Made by a program: the position numbers and the translations under genes. Positions 54,534 through 62,603 of a stretch of 64,000 bases of DNA are shown piece after piece (position 1 is the first letter of the stretch; each line of letters starts with the position of its first letter). The notes below the pieces were generated by a model. The model searched no databases and was not told the DNA's origin. It saw nothing but the letters and a program-made list of their open reading frames with translations. This stretch comes from RUG714 sp964623515 (GTDB lineage Bacteria; Bacillota; Clostridia; Oscillospirales; Acutalibacteraceae), in the NCBI GenBank assembly GCA_964623515.1, contig CAZURV010000006.1, positions 13,563 to 77,562 on the forward strand, written 5' to 3'.

Positions 54534-55916
54534 ATGTACGAAATTGATGAATTACTGAAAAAAGTTAAGCGTATTCATATGATTGGAATAGGCGGTTCCG
54601 GAATGTGCCCTTTAGCTGAGATACTTCATACTCAGGGTTATGAACTTTCCGGTTCTGATAATAATGAAAGCGATATATTAAAAAGAATACGAAAGATGGG
54701 GATTCCCGTTGTTATGGGGCATTATCCCGAAAATGTCGACGGTGCGGAAATGGTAGTTCATACGGCTGCGCTTCTTGCAGACAATCCCGAACTAAAAGCG
54801 GCACAAGATAAAGGTATACCGACTTTTCAGAGAAGCGAACTGCTCGGCGCGGTAAGCCGTATGTTTGATAACTGTATCGGTGTATGCGGCACGCACGGCA
54901 AAACAACTGTAACATCGCTTCTGACGCAGATTCTCATTTATTCGGGAAAAGATCCCAGCGCTGTAATCGGCGGAAAGCTTCCTTTGATTGATGCCTACGG
55001 CAGGGTCGGGAAAAGTGAAATTTTTGTTTGTGAAAGCTGTGAATATGTGAATACATTTTTAAAGCTTTCTCCGAAAACTGCTGTTATTTTGAATATTGAC
55101 GCCGATCATCTTGACTTTTTCAAAACGATGGAGAATCTGAAAGCATCGTTCACAAAGTTTGCGGATATGGCTGATAATCTTATTATTAACGGTGATGATG
55201 CAAACACGCTTGAAGCAGTTTCAAAAACGACTGATTTGCAGAATAAAAATATCATTAAATTCGGACTTTTAGAAACAAATGATTATTACGCCAAAAACAT
55301 ATGTATGGTAAAAGGCAGAGCTGTTTTTGATGTTTATAAAAGAGGAGAAAAGCTTTTTTCACTTCATCTTCTTGTTCCCGGGAAACATAATGTTTATAAT
55401 GCGCTTGCGGCAACGGCGGTAGCTGAATTTGAGGGTTGCACTTATGATAATATAAAAAAAGGAATTGAGGATTTCGGCGGTGCGGGCAGACGGTTTGAAT
55501 TTTTGGCAGAAATCGGTGGCATAACGATTGCCGATGATTATGCGCATCATCCTAAAGAACTGCGGGTTACGCTTGAATCGGCAATGGATATGGGATATAA
55601 ACGAGTTTGGGCGGTATTTCAGCCTTTCACTTATTCCAGAACTGTTAATCTGTTTGATGATTTTGTAGACGTTCTTAAAATACCGGATAAATGTGTTATG
55701 AGCGAGATTATGGGATCGCGAGAGATAAACACATATAATATTTATACCAAAGATTTGGCGGAGAAAATCCCCGGAAGTGTATGGTTCAGCACGTTTGAGG
55801 AAATTGCCTCTTATGTTGTTGAAAACGCGCAGGACGGAGATTTGATTATAACTCTTGGTTGCGGTGATATTTATAAGGCGGCAAAGATAATGATAGAAAA
55901 ATTAAATAATAAATAA
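54534..55916 (+). CDS. murC: UDP-N-acetylmuramate--L-alanine ligase
   Basis: The 460-residue ligase has the N-terminal UDP-binding fold (IHMIGIGGSGMCPLAEIL), the ATP loop GTHGKTT at 119-125, a catalytic-domain segment ILNIDADHLDFF and the C-terminal DDYAHHPKELRVTL, the MurC hallmark. It adds L-alanine to UDP-MurNAc, the first step of the stem peptide, in the cytoplasm. AAGAGGTTGTT precedes the ATG. A probable sporulation promoter separates it from spoVFA. Confidence 0.96.
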   Translation: MYEIDELLKKVKRIHMIGIGGSGMCPLAEILHTQGYELSGSDNNESDILKRIRKMGIPVVMGHYPENVDGAEMVVHTAALLADNPELKAAQDKGIPTFQRSELLGAVSRMFDNCIGVCGTHGKTTVTSLLTQILIYSGKDPSAVIGGKLPLIDAYGRVGKSEIFVCESCEYVNTFLKLSPKTAVILNIDADHLDFFKTMENLKASFTKFADMADNLIINGDDANTLEAVSKTTDLQNKNIIKFGLLETNDYYAKNICMVKGRAVFDVYKRGEKLFSLHLLVPGKHNVYNALAATAVAEFEGCTYDNIKKGIEDFGGAGRRFEFLAEIGGITIADDYAHHPKELRVTLESAMDMGYKRVWAVFQPFTYSRTVNLFDDFVDVLKIPDKCVMSEIMGSREINTYNIYTKDLAEKIPGSVWFSTFEEIASYVVENAQDGDLIITLGCGDIYKAAKIMIEKLNNK

Positions 55917-55919
55917 TTT

Positions 55920-55948
55920 CACATAGTAAATATGCTCCTCATAGGATG
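55920..55948 (+). promoter_or_regulatory. Candidate sigma-K-type promoter of spoVFAB
   Basis: CACA at 55920-55923, 16-bp spacer, CATAGGATG at 55940-55948, close to the sigma-K pattern (AC ... CATAnnnTA, one mismatch). In Bacillus subtilis spoVF is transcribed by sigma-K in the mother cell. Confidence 0.4.
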
Positions 55949-55981
55949 TTAGAGATAAACAATCTATGGGGAGGTTTTTTT

Positions 55982-56830
55982 ATGTGCGGTTGCAGTGTGC
56001 TGTTTATCGGTGGGGACAAACGGCAGTTATATTGTGCAAAAGCGCTTTTGGATATGGGTTATGAAGTTTCCGTTTTCGGGTTTGATAAAGAAGATGGAGT
56101 TTGTACGGGATTAATGAGTTTTTCAAGCATTAAAATCGCCGTTATACTTGCAGATGTTGTTGTTTTGCCGACTCCATGTATAAAAGACGGATTATTATAT
56201 ATGCCTTTATCGGAAGAAAAAGTTTCAGTCGAGGATATCTGTCGTTTTACGGATAAAGATAAAATTATTTTTGGCGGCTTCAGTAGCGAATTGTTAGGGA
56301 CTTTAACCAATCGCGGATATAAAGTGCATAATTTCTTGGATGACGAGGAGCTTACCGTAATAAACGCGAATCTTACGTCGGAGGGGACCGTTAATCTTAT
56401 TATGAATAACAGTGATTATGCTTTGAACGGACGTAAAGTCCTGATTACCGGGTATGGCAGAATAGGAAAAACACTTTCAAAAATTCTTTGCAATCTGGGA
56501 GCAGATGTAACGGTTGCTGTCAGAAAGAAATCAGATGCGGCATGGGCGAAGATAGGCGGCTGTCAGAGCGTGATGTATAAGAACATTAAATCTCTTAGAC
56601 AGTATGATATGGTCATAAATACAGTGCCCGCCGCCGTTATGGACAACAGGCTCTTTTCTGTCGTGCATGATAAAATAATTATAGAATTGGCTTCATCTTC
56701 ATTTATTGACCCGAAAGATAATGTTTTTATCAATGCAACGGGAATACCAGGTAAATACGCGCCTTATGACAGCGGAATGCTAATGTCAGATATTATTCAT
56801 TCTGAAATCGGAGAGTGTTATTATGATTAG
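55982..56830 (+). CDS. spoVFA: Dipicolinate synthase subunit A
   Basis: The 282-residue protein (also called DpaA) carries a dinucleotide fold starting GYGRIGKTLSKIL at residue 157, after an N-terminal domain with FIGGDKRQLYCAKALLDMGY. With subunit B it makes dipicolinic acid from the lysine pathway in the mother cell, for loading into the spore core. ATG 55982 is chosen because GGGGAGG ends 7 nt upstream; an in-frame ATG at 55946 lies before that site. It overlaps subunit B by 8 bp. Its presence indicates true endospore formation. Confidence 0.93.
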   Translation: MCGCSVLFIGGDKRQLYCAKALLDMGYEVSVFGFDKEDGVCTGLMSFSSIKIAVILADVVVLPTPCIKDGLLYMPLSEEKVSVEDICRFTDKDKIIFGGFSSELLGTLTNRGYKVHNFLDDEELTVINANLTSEGTVNLIMNNSDYALNGRKVLITGYGRIGKTLSKILCNLGADVTVAVRKKSDAAWAKIGGCQSVMYKNIKSLRQYDMVINTVPAAVMDNRLFSVVHDKIIIELASSSFIDPKDNVFINATGIPGKYAPYDSGMLMSDIIHSEIGECYYD

Positions 56831-57395
56831 GGTTGGATTTGCACTTACCGGTTCATTTTGTGCATTTGACAAAGCGATTAAATCAATGGAGGAGCTTGCA
56901 GCAAAGGGTTATGACATAACTCCTGTTATGTCTTTCAATTCTTTTGCACTTAATACAAAATTCGGAGAAGCAGACTTTTTTAAAAATAAAGTAAAGAAAA
57001 TCTGCGGAAAGGATATCATACATACGATTCAGGACGCTGAACCTATAGGACCTGAAAAGATGTTTGATGTTTTGCTGATTGAGCCTTGTTCAGGTAATAC
57101 GATTGCAAAAATAGCAAATGGAATCGTTGATACTTCCGTTATTATGGCGGTGAAATCTCATCTGCGCAATTCGCGACCTGTGGTTGTTGCGGTTTCAACA
57201 AACGACGCACTTGGCAATGCTGCAAAAAATATCGGGTTGCTTTTAAATATGCGGAATATGTATTTTGTTCCGATGGGGCAGGATAACCCTTTTGGGAAAC
57301 CGCGTTCCGTTGTTGCTGATTTTTCACTTACAGAGCAAACGTTGCTTTTTGCTTTAAAGAATGAACAAATTCAGCCGATTATTAAATCTTATTGA
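56823..57395 (+). CDS. spoVFB: Dipicolinate synthase subunit B
   Basis: The 190-residue flavoprotein-fold protein (DpaB) has the N-terminal RVGFALTGSFCAFDKAI, LLIEPCSGNTIAKIANGIVD and VPMGQDNPFGKPRSVVADF, typical of the family. It works with DpaA in dipicolinate formation. The start codon lies within the end of spoVFA. No hairpin terminator is seen before the CIRCE promoter. Confidence 0.94.
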   Translation: MIRVGFALTGSFCAFDKAIKSMEELAAKGYDITPVMSFNSFALNTKFGEADFFKNKVKKICGKDIIHTIQDAEPIGPEKMFDVLLIEPCSGNTIAKIANGIVDTSVIMAVKSHLRNSRPVVVAVSTNDALGNAAKNIGLLLNMRNMYFVPMGQDNPFGKPRSVVADFSLTEQTLLFALKNEQIQPIIKSY

Positions 57396-57461
57396 AACGA
57401 AAGGAAATGTAAAGAGTGCCTTTTGGATTTTATAATTCACAATTTATTAACATTTAAAGTA

Positions 57462-57490
57462 TTGACACGCGTTGGTAAAAGTTGTATATT
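57462..57490 (+). promoter_or_regulatory. Heat-shock operon promoter (sigma-A type)
   Basis: TTGACA (57462-57467), 17-bp spacer, TATATT (57485-57490), with transcription from about 57497, directly before the CIRCE element. Confidence 0.85.
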
Positions 57491-57500
57491 TTTATACAGG

Positions 57501-57527
57501 TTGGCACTCTAAGCAAAAGAGTGCTAA
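57501..57527 (+). promoter_or_regulatory. CIRCE element (HrcA operator)
   Basis: TTGGCACTC (57501-57509), N9, GAGTGCTAA (57519-57527). It matches TTAGCACTC-N9-GAGTGCTAA with a single change in the left arm. HrcA would repress the operon and release it on heat shock. hrcA is not in this window. An isolated AGAGTGCC at 57413-57420 may be coincidental. Confidence 0.95.
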
Positions 57528-57558
57528 ATGTATAAAAATGGTGTAAGAGGTAAATATT

Positions 57559-58197
57559 ATGTTTACAGCACTTCACAGCTTTGATGCATTCTTCTATAAT
57601 ATTGCATTCAAGCTTCACGAGTCGGCGGCTGATTCAATTATAACACCTATTGCAACAGTAGTTTCTTTTCTTGGCGATAATGGGCTAATATGGATACTGC
57701 TTGCATTAGGTTTGCTTTTATTTAAAAAAACAAGGAAAATTGGTGTTGTAGTCTGTTTGGCAATTGTTTTGGACGTAATTGTTGTTAACGGAATATTAAA
57801 AGTTCTTATTGATCGCCCGAGACCATGGGTAACAGGCGATTTTCCTCAGATTACACGGGACTATGTTCAACAGAGACTGATAAGTATTCCCAGTGATTCG
57901 TCATTTCCGTCAGGTCATACGGCATCTGCGTTTGCGGCGGCAACAGGTCTTGTTATGGCTACCGATAAAAAACGTGGTTACACAGTTTTTGCAGTTATTC
58001 TGGCTTTTATGATTGCGGCTTCAAGAATTTATGTCTGTGTTCATTATCCATCAGACGTTTTTGCCGGACTGATTGTTGGAATTATTTTAGGAATTATTGC
58101 ATATTTTGTTGTCAAAGCTATTTATAATTCGCTGGATAAAAGCGGAAAGTTACCAAAACTTAATAGCGTGATAACTGGAAAGAAATGGGGTATATAA
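57559..58197 (+). CDS. PAP2-family membrane phosphatase, first gene of the CIRCE operon
   Basis: The 212-residue membrane protein has about six helices and all three phosphatase motifs of the PAP2 superfamily: KVLIDRPRPW, PSGHT (117-121, catalytic His120) and SRIYVCVHYPSD (Ser155 to Asp166, with His162 as nucleophile). Members dephosphorylate phosphatidic acid or undecaprenyl pyrophosphate on the outer face of the membrane. AAGAGGT precedes the ATG. It lies between the CIRCE promoter and groES, only 1 bp before groES, so it should be heat-induced with the chaperonins. Which lipid pyrophosphate it uses is not known; a BcrC-like role is plausible. Confidence 0.9.
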   Translation: MFTALHSFDAFFYNIAFKLHESAADSIITPIATVVSFLGDNGLIWILLALGLLLFKKTRKIGVVVCLAIVLDVIVVNGILKVLIDRPRPWVTGDFPQITRDYVQQRLISIPSDSSFPSGHTASAFAAATGLVMATDKKRGYTVFAVILAFMIAASRIYVCVHYPSDVFAGLIVGIILGIIAYFVVKAIYNSLDKSGKLPKLNSVITGKKWGI

Positions 58198-58198
58198 A

Positions 58199-58489
58199 AT
58201 GAAAATGAAATTGAAACCATTATTCGACAAAGTAGTATTGAAATTTGTCGAGGCAGAAGAAACAAGTTCAGGCGGTATTCTCCTTGCTTCATCTGCTAAA
58301 GAAAAGCCTGAAGTTGCAGAAGTTGTAGCTGTGGGACCGGGCGGAACGATTGACGGTAAAACCGTTGAAATGTGTTTGGCTGTTGGTCAAAAAGTAATAA
58401 CAAGCAAATATTCAGGAACAACCGTTAAAATAGACGGCGAGGAATATGTTATTGTTAAACAGTCAGATATTCTTGCAACAGTTGAATAA
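58199..58489 (+). CDS. groES: Co-chaperonin GroES
   Basis: The 96-residue protein has the core KPLFDKVVLKFVEAEE, the mobile-loop region TSSGGILLASSAKEKP and the roof-loop VGPGGTIDGK. It caps GroEL. It starts 1 bp after the PAP2 gene, with the purine-rich GGGG of that gene's end as ribosome binding site. A second ATG two codons later (58205) could also serve. Confidence 0.97.
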   Translation: MKMKLKPLFDKVVLKFVEAEETSSGGILLASSAKEKPEVAEVVAVGPGGTIDGKTVEMCLAVGQKVITSKYSGTTVKIDGEEYVIVKQSDILATVE

Positions 58490-58503
58490 AGGAGGTCGTT
58501 AGA

Positions 58504-60138
58504 ATGGCAAAACAAATTATTTATGGTGAAGAAGCACGTAAATCGCTTCAGACGGGAATTGATAAACTAGCAGATACAGTTAAAATTACACTCGGACCGA
58601 AAGGGCGCAATGTCGTTTTGGATAAAAAGTTCGGTTCTCCGCTGATTATAAATGACGGTGTTACAATTGCAAAGGAGATTGAATTAGAAGATCCTTTTGA
58701 AAATATGGGTGCGCAGCTTGTTAAAGAAGTCAGCACGAAGACAAATGATGTGGCGGGAGACGGTACAACAACCGCAACTTTGCTTGCACAGGCTCTTGTA
58801 AGAGAGGGCGTTAAAAATGTTTCGGCAGGCGCGAATCCCATGGAAATAAAAAAAGGTATGAAAAAAGCTGTTGAAGTTGCCGTTAAGTCAGTGAAAAGCG
58901 ATTCAAAGGCGGTAAGCGGCGCTGACGATATTACGCGTGTAGCAACAGTATCTGCCGGCGATGAAGACATCGGTGTTCTCATTGCAGATGCAATGGGCAA
59001 AGTTTCTTCCGACGGGGTTATAACCGTGGAAGAATCAAAAACAGCTGATACCACCTGCGATGTAGTTGAAGGCATGCAGTTTGACAGAGGGTATATTTCA
59101 CCTTATATGGTAACAGATACCGACAAAATGGAAGCTGTAATCGATGATCCGTATATCCTGATCACAGATAAAAAAATCAGTAATATACAGGAAATTATTC
59201 CCGTTCTAGAAACCTTGCTGAAATCAGGCGGCAAGCTTGTTATAATCGCAGAAGATGTTGAGGGAGAAGCTCTTGCCACAATCCTTCTCAACAAACTGCG
59301 CGGCACATTCTCCTGCTTCTGTGTAAAAGCTCCCGGTTTCGGTGACAGACGAAAAGAAATGCTTCAGGATATCGCGATTCTTACCGGTGGTCAGGTGATT
59401 TCTTCCGATCTTGCTCTTGATCTCAAAGATACACAGATTTCACAGCTTGGACGTGCGCGTCAGATTAAAATAACAAAAGATAATACGATTATTGTTGACG
59501 GAGCAGGTGATTCTGCTGACATCAAATCCAGAATTGCGCAGATACGTGCACAACTTGAAGAAACAACAAGTGAATTTGATAAAGAAAAACTTCAGGAACG
59601 TCTTGCAAAACTTTCCGGCGGCGTTGCAGTTATCCGTGTAGGCGCGGCAACCGAAATTGAGATGAAAGAAATGAAACTCCGTATTGAAGACGCTCTTGCC
59701 GCTACGAAGGCCGCTGTTGAAGAAGGTATTGTTGCGGGAGGCGGCGTTGCTTTAATCAATGCAATCCCCGAAGTTGAAAAGTTAATGGATTCCGATAATC
59801 CGGATTTCAACACAGGCGTCAAAATTGTTTTGCGCGCACTTGAAGAGCCGGTGAGACAGATTGCAGCGAATGCCGGCGCAGAAGGATCTGTTGTTATTGA
59901 TAAAATTAAAAATTCCGGAGAAAAGGGTTACGGCTGTAATTTTGCAAATGAGAGCTATGGCGATATGGTAGAGGCAGGAATTGTAGATCCTACCAAAGTT
60001 ACGCGTTCTGCTCTTGAAAATGCGGCTTCCGTTGCCGCTATGGTGCTTACAACCGAATCGCTTGTAACGGATATTCCCGATCCACAGGCCGACGCGGCAG
60101 CTAACGCTGCAATGGCACAGGGCGGAGAAATGTATTAA
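58504..60138 (+). CDS. groEL: Chaperonin GroEL
   Basis: The 544-residue chaperonin has TLGPKGRNVVLDKKFGSP, the ATP motif GDGTTTATLL and VVEGMQFDRGYISPYM, with the apical domain between. The C-terminus ends AAMAQGGEMY rather than the usual GGM-repeat tail. GGAGGTCGTTAG precedes the ATG. It refolds proteins together with GroES under CIRCE control from the promoter upstream of the PAP2 gene. Confidence 0.98.
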   Translation: MAKQIIYGEEARKSLQTGIDKLADTVKITLGPKGRNVVLDKKFGSPLIINDGVTIAKEIELEDPFENMGAQLVKEVSTKTNDVAGDGTTTATLLAQALVREGVKNVSAGANPMEIKKGMKKAVEVAVKSVKSDSKAVSGADDITRVATVSAGDEDIGVLIADAMGKVSSDGVITVEESKTADTTCDVVEGMQFDRGYISPYMVTDTDKMEAVIDDPYILITDKKISNIQEIIPVLETLLKSGGKLVIIAEDVEGEALATILLNKLRGTFSCFCVKAPGFGDRRKEMLQDIAILTGGQVISSDLALDLKDTQISQLGRARQIKITKDNTIIVDGAGDSADIKSRIAQIRAQLEETTSEFDKEKLQERLAKLSGGVAVIRVGAATEIEMKEMKLRIEDALAATKAAVEEGIVAGGGVALINAIPEVEKLMDSDNPDFNTGVKIVLRALEEPVRQIAANAGAEGSVVIDKIKNSGEKGYGCNFANESYGDMVEAGIVDPTKVTRSALENAASVAAMVLTTESLVTDIPDPQADAAANAAMAQGGEMY

Positions 60139-60161
60139 AATTTAATACAAATAAAAATTCA

Positions 60162-60190
60162 GAGGCTGTTTCTTTGAAACAGCCTCAATT
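60162..60190. terminator. Terminator after groEL, probably bidirectional
   Basis: GAGGCTGTTTC (60162-60172), TTT loop, GAAACAGCCTC (60176-60186). The T tract is stronger on the minus strand (GAATTTTTATTT) than on the plus strand. Confidence 0.8.
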
Positions 60191-60206
60191 TATTAATTGA
60201 ATACAG

Positions 60207-60581
60207 TTAAGAGTTATCGTACTTTTTTTTACTTTTGAAAACGCTGTAAATTTGATATACGCTTATCAGAAGAAGAAAACCGCCGAATATTCTTTTGAGC
60301 AGATTATCATTCAGTTTGCCGCCAATTAAAAGCCCGACTAAAACTCCTATGATTCCAAAAGCGACAATCGGAAAGGCGATTTTCAATTTTACAAGTCTAT
60401 TTTTAAAGTGAAAAAAAAGTCCGATAACAGCGCAGGGAATGAAGAAAATTAAATTGATTCCCTGTGCGTTCCTTTGAGCGGCTTCCGTAAACAATATCAG
60501 ATAAATTACAAGCACACAGCCTCCGCCGACTCCGATAGAACCTAAAAATCCAGAAAAAATCCCAACAATAAAATTTATCAA
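60207..60581 (-). CDS. TSUP/TauE-SafE-like half transporter, C-terminal half
   Basis: The 124-residue membrane protein has four helices and the TSUP glycine-rich start GFLGSIGVGGGCVLVIYL. TSUP (DUF81) transporters move sulfite, sulfonates or other organic anions and normally have about 250 residues with two such repeats in one chain. Here the second repeat is a separate gene overlapping the first half by 4 bp (ATGA), so the two products probably assemble together. The substrate is unknown. Confidence 0.82.
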   Translation of the reverse strand: MINFIVGIFSGFLGSIGVGGGCVLVIYLILFTEAAQRNAQGINLIFFIPCAVIGLFFHFKNRLVKLKIAFPIVAFGIIGVLVGLLIGGKLNDNLLKRIFGGFLLLISVYQIYSVFKSKKKYDNS

Positions 60582-60925
60582 AAAAACAACATCCTAATTC
60601 CGGAATATATCATAAACACCGCAAAAATGATTTTCAGCGCCTTGTTCGGTATTTTATCCAGTAGCAGTCCTCCGAAAACCGCGCCAATAATTCCTCCCGG
60701 TAAATAAGGGAGTGCACTGTTTAAAACCACATATCCCTTGCTGAGATATATGCCTGCGCTGACTGTGGTAAGGGGAAGTATGATCAAAAGAGAAGTTGCA
60801 TGTGATTCCTGCGCCGTTAAACCCGATTTGTTCAGCGTCGGCACCGCGAGCATACCTCCGCCAGCGCCGAGCAGTGCGTTTATAATTCCTATTATAAACC
60901 CGGAAATATATTTCAAATATTTCAT
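60578..60925 (-). CDS. TSUP/TauE-SafE-like half transporter, N-terminal half
   Basis: The 115-residue membrane protein has four helices and the matching TSUP repeat GIINALLGAGGGMLAVPTL, followed by ATSLLIILPLTTVSAGIYL and GGIIGAVFGGLLLDKIP. It is translated before, and coupled to, the second half. It is half the length of a standard TSUP transporter; no frameshift explains this, since each half has its own start and an ATGA junction, so the split looks functional. Confidence 0.82.
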   Translation of the reverse strand: MKYLKYISGFIIGIINALLGAGGGMLAVPTLNKSGLTAQESHATSLLIILPLTTVSAGIYLSKGYVVLNSALPYLPGGIIGAVFGGLLLDKIPNKALKIIFAVFMIYSGIRMLFF

Positions 60926-60964
60926 ATTTATATTTTTTTCTTAACTCTTTATTTTATACAGTAA

Positions 60965-60990
60965 AAATCCCCGAATAAAATATTCGAGGA
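60965..60990 (-). terminator. Terminator of the 6S RNA candidate
   Basis: On the minus strand CCTCGAATA, TTT loop, TATTCGGGG (one T-G pair), then ATTTTTAC. Confidence 0.75.
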
Positions 60991-61188
60991 TAAAGTTCCC
61001 GCTGTGCCGGTCACCGCAGTTGATAACCTGCTTCCATGCAGGTGGGTTTGCGCCGTATAACTTTACTGCTCCCAGCTTCTGTTATAAAACAGGAGGTCTG
61101 CAAACCATTACAAGAGCGTAATCCCTATAAAATAAGTGTTGGGTTATAAATGCTATGTGTTGTCGAACACAGCAGGAGAATATTTTGT
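60966..61188 (-). ncRNA. ssrS: 6S RNA (RNA polymerase regulator), probable
   Basis: On the minus strand an RNA of about 190-220 nt can form one long rod. A closing stem pairs TTCTCCTGCTGTG (5' end, near 61180) with CACAGCGGGAA (near 61000), using bulges. An internal bubble carries side hairpins ATTAC/GTAAT and ACCTGC/GCAGGT. An apical arm pairs GGTTTGC with GCAAACC. The 3' side of the bubble, AGGTTATCAACTGCGGTG, resembles the E. coli 6S segment GGGTTACAGCCTGCGGCG in order and spacing, and the 5' end resembles its CTGAGATGTTCG. A terminator follows directly. A TATAGA at 61202-61197 may be the -10. 6S mimics an open promoter and binds sigma-A polymerase. Confidence 0.7.
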
Positions 61189-61189
61189 T

Positions 61190-61507
61190 TTACTGCTCTA
61201 TATCCAGGGGTTCTATTTCGTATAAATCTGCAAGTCTTTCTTCAAAAATTGCAGATATATCGTTGAATATTTCTTCGTCTTCAATAGGGGCAAGGATTGA
61301 ATTTCCGTTTTCTTCAATTGCTTCAAGGATGATGAGTTCACCGTCGGAAGAAAGTATATCTTCCGGATCGTCATAAACGGGAATAATCGCAACATAGCGT
61401 GCATCATCCGTTTCGATAGCATCAGCAATTTCAAATGTGTGAACGTTGCCTTCATCGTCTTCTACTGTTATAATATCAGGATTGTATATTTCGTTATCTT
61501 TATTCAT
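61190..61507 (-). CDS. DUF1292 family protein
   Basis: The 105-residue, very acidic protein begins MNKDNEIYNPDIITVEDDEGN, with YVAIIPVYD and an acidic C-terminus, matching the DUF1292/YrzB family of unknown function, usually found near the holliday-junction resolvase and alaS genes in Firmicutes; those neighbours are not here. AAAGGAGATAATAA precedes its ATG... it is cytoplasmic by composition. Its 3' end overlaps the likely promoter of the 6S RNA on the same strand. Confidence 0.85.
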   Translation of the reverse strand: MNKDNEIYNPDIITVEDDEGNVHTFEIADAIETDDARYVAIIPVYDDPEDILSSDGELIILEAIEENGNSILAPIEDEEIFNDISAIFEERLADLYEIEPLDIEQ

Positions 61508-61629
61508 ATTTATTATCTCCGTTCAATAAAATTTTAAACGATTTTTACAAATAATGCAATATGTATTTGCTCTTTTCATATTTATTTTTAAATATTTTTT
61601 TGGTAGAAAAGGTCGGAATTGACAAGTTG

Positions 61630-61638
61630 TGTTATAAT
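61630..61638 (+). promoter_or_regulatory. Extended -10 promoter of the cyclo-ligase gene
   Basis: TGTTATAAT (61630-61638). TTGACA at 61619-61624 is only 8 bp from the -10 and cannot act with it. The start site would be near 61645. Confidence 0.45.
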
Positions 61639-61661
61639 GATTGAAAAGCGTGGTGTTTATT

Positions 61662-62216
61662 TTGGAAAAAAGAGATATAAGGAAAATATACAGAGCAAAA
61701 CGATATAACATATTAAACAAAGAGGAAAAAAGTAAAATTATCGTTTCAAAAATAGTGAACAGTAAATTTTTTATAGAAGCTGAAACGGTAGCGCTGTATG
61801 CGCCGTTTGACGGAGAGACGGATTTATTTGATCTATTTCCTGTTTGTAAGAGAATGAATAAATCTGTATGTTTTCCCGCGATAACGGGTAAGGGTAAAAT
61901 GCAATTTTGTTATATTGAAGATTTAAAGAGTTTGCACGCAGGTGCATTCCATATTCTTGAACCGTCAGGCAATAAAATCTGCTCTCCAAACAGCATCGAC
62001 TTAATCCTCGTGCCGGGGATTTGCTTTGATAACAATATGCACAGAATAGGATACGGCGGGGGATATTATGACAAGTATTTGTCCGGGGTACATGCCACTA
62101 AAATGGGTATATGTTTCAGCGGGCAGATTTTCGCTGGAGAATTTCCATTTTCGGAAGGTACCGATATACCGATGGATTTAATTATATGCGAAAAGTGTAT
62201 TTTATCATCCGAATAA
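61662..62216 (+). CDS. 5-formyltetrahydrofolate cyclo-ligase
   Basis: The 184-residue enzyme converts 5-formyl-THF to methenyl-THF using ATP. Signatures are the basic N-terminus KRDIRKIYRAKR, VALYAPFDGETDL, LILVPGICFD and RIGYGGGYYDKYL, the ATP-binding loop. The start is TTG 61662: the promoter would start transcription near 61645, which excludes the in-frame TTG 61641, and GTGGTG lies 6 nt upstream. In proteobacteria this gene (ygfA) follows 6S RNA; here the 6S candidate is nearby but on the other strand, with the DUF1292 gene between. Confidence 0.92.
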   Translation: MEKRDIRKIYRAKRYNILNKEEKSKIIVSKIVNSKFFIEAETVALYAPFDGETDLFDLFPVCKRMNKSVCFPAITGKGKMQFCYIEDLKSLHAGAFHILEPSGNKICSPNSIDLILVPGICFDNNMHRIGYGGGYYDKYLSGVHATKMGICFSGQIFAGEFPFSEGTDIPMDLIICEKCILSSE

Positions 62217-62574
62217 TTTTTAATTCTAGCAAAAGATTATGGAAAAAACAGCATTCTGGCTTTAATTAATCTAAAGGTTTAAAATTAATTGAATAAAGAA
62301 TTTAGCGTAAATGCTGATTAATATAAACAATCCGGATTTTTTCGGTTATTAAATCAACTGTTTTTTTGTATACTTTGTCTGCTTTCTTTTCATAAAAAAC
62401 AATCGGCATCGCTTAAATTCATAGAATCGGCTTTTTGTTTTTTTCTTTATATTGTTTCTTCAATACGTTCATTTTTCTTTATGATATTAACATTGTAAAA
62501 AACTTTGGCTTATATATTTTTTGTAAATATTCCTTTTGTTTTAGTAAAAGATGGAATCTGTGTTTTTATCGTTT
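62217..62574. other. AT-rich interval without a recognised gene
   Basis: About 360 bp between the cyclo-ligase gene and the tRNA-Thr terminator. Open frames here are short, AT-rich and lack ribosome binding sites. I see no structured RNA that I can support. Confidence 0.6.
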
Positions 62575-62603
62575 CAAAAAAAAGAAGCCGTTTAAACGGC
62601 TTC
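62575..62603 (-). terminator. Terminator of tRNA-Thr
   Basis: GAAGCCG-TTTAAA-CGGCTTC palindrome (62584-62603) directly after the CCA end, followed by a T8 run on the minus strand. Confidence 0.9.

Noticed and set aside
57413..57420. AGAGTGCC, complementary to the CIRCE left arm
   Set aside because: A single 8-mer without a partner arm at N9; treated as coincidence though it could be a second HrcA half-site.
60960..61190. Plus-strand orientation of the structured RNA
   Set aside because: The stems are similar in either direction, but the terminator with a T tract and the resemblance of the bubble segments to E. coli 6S fit only the minus strand.
61155..61376. Plus-strand open frame over the 6S and DUF1292 region
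   Set aside because: It overlaps both a structured RNA and a real gene on the other strand and has no ribosome binding site or known family.
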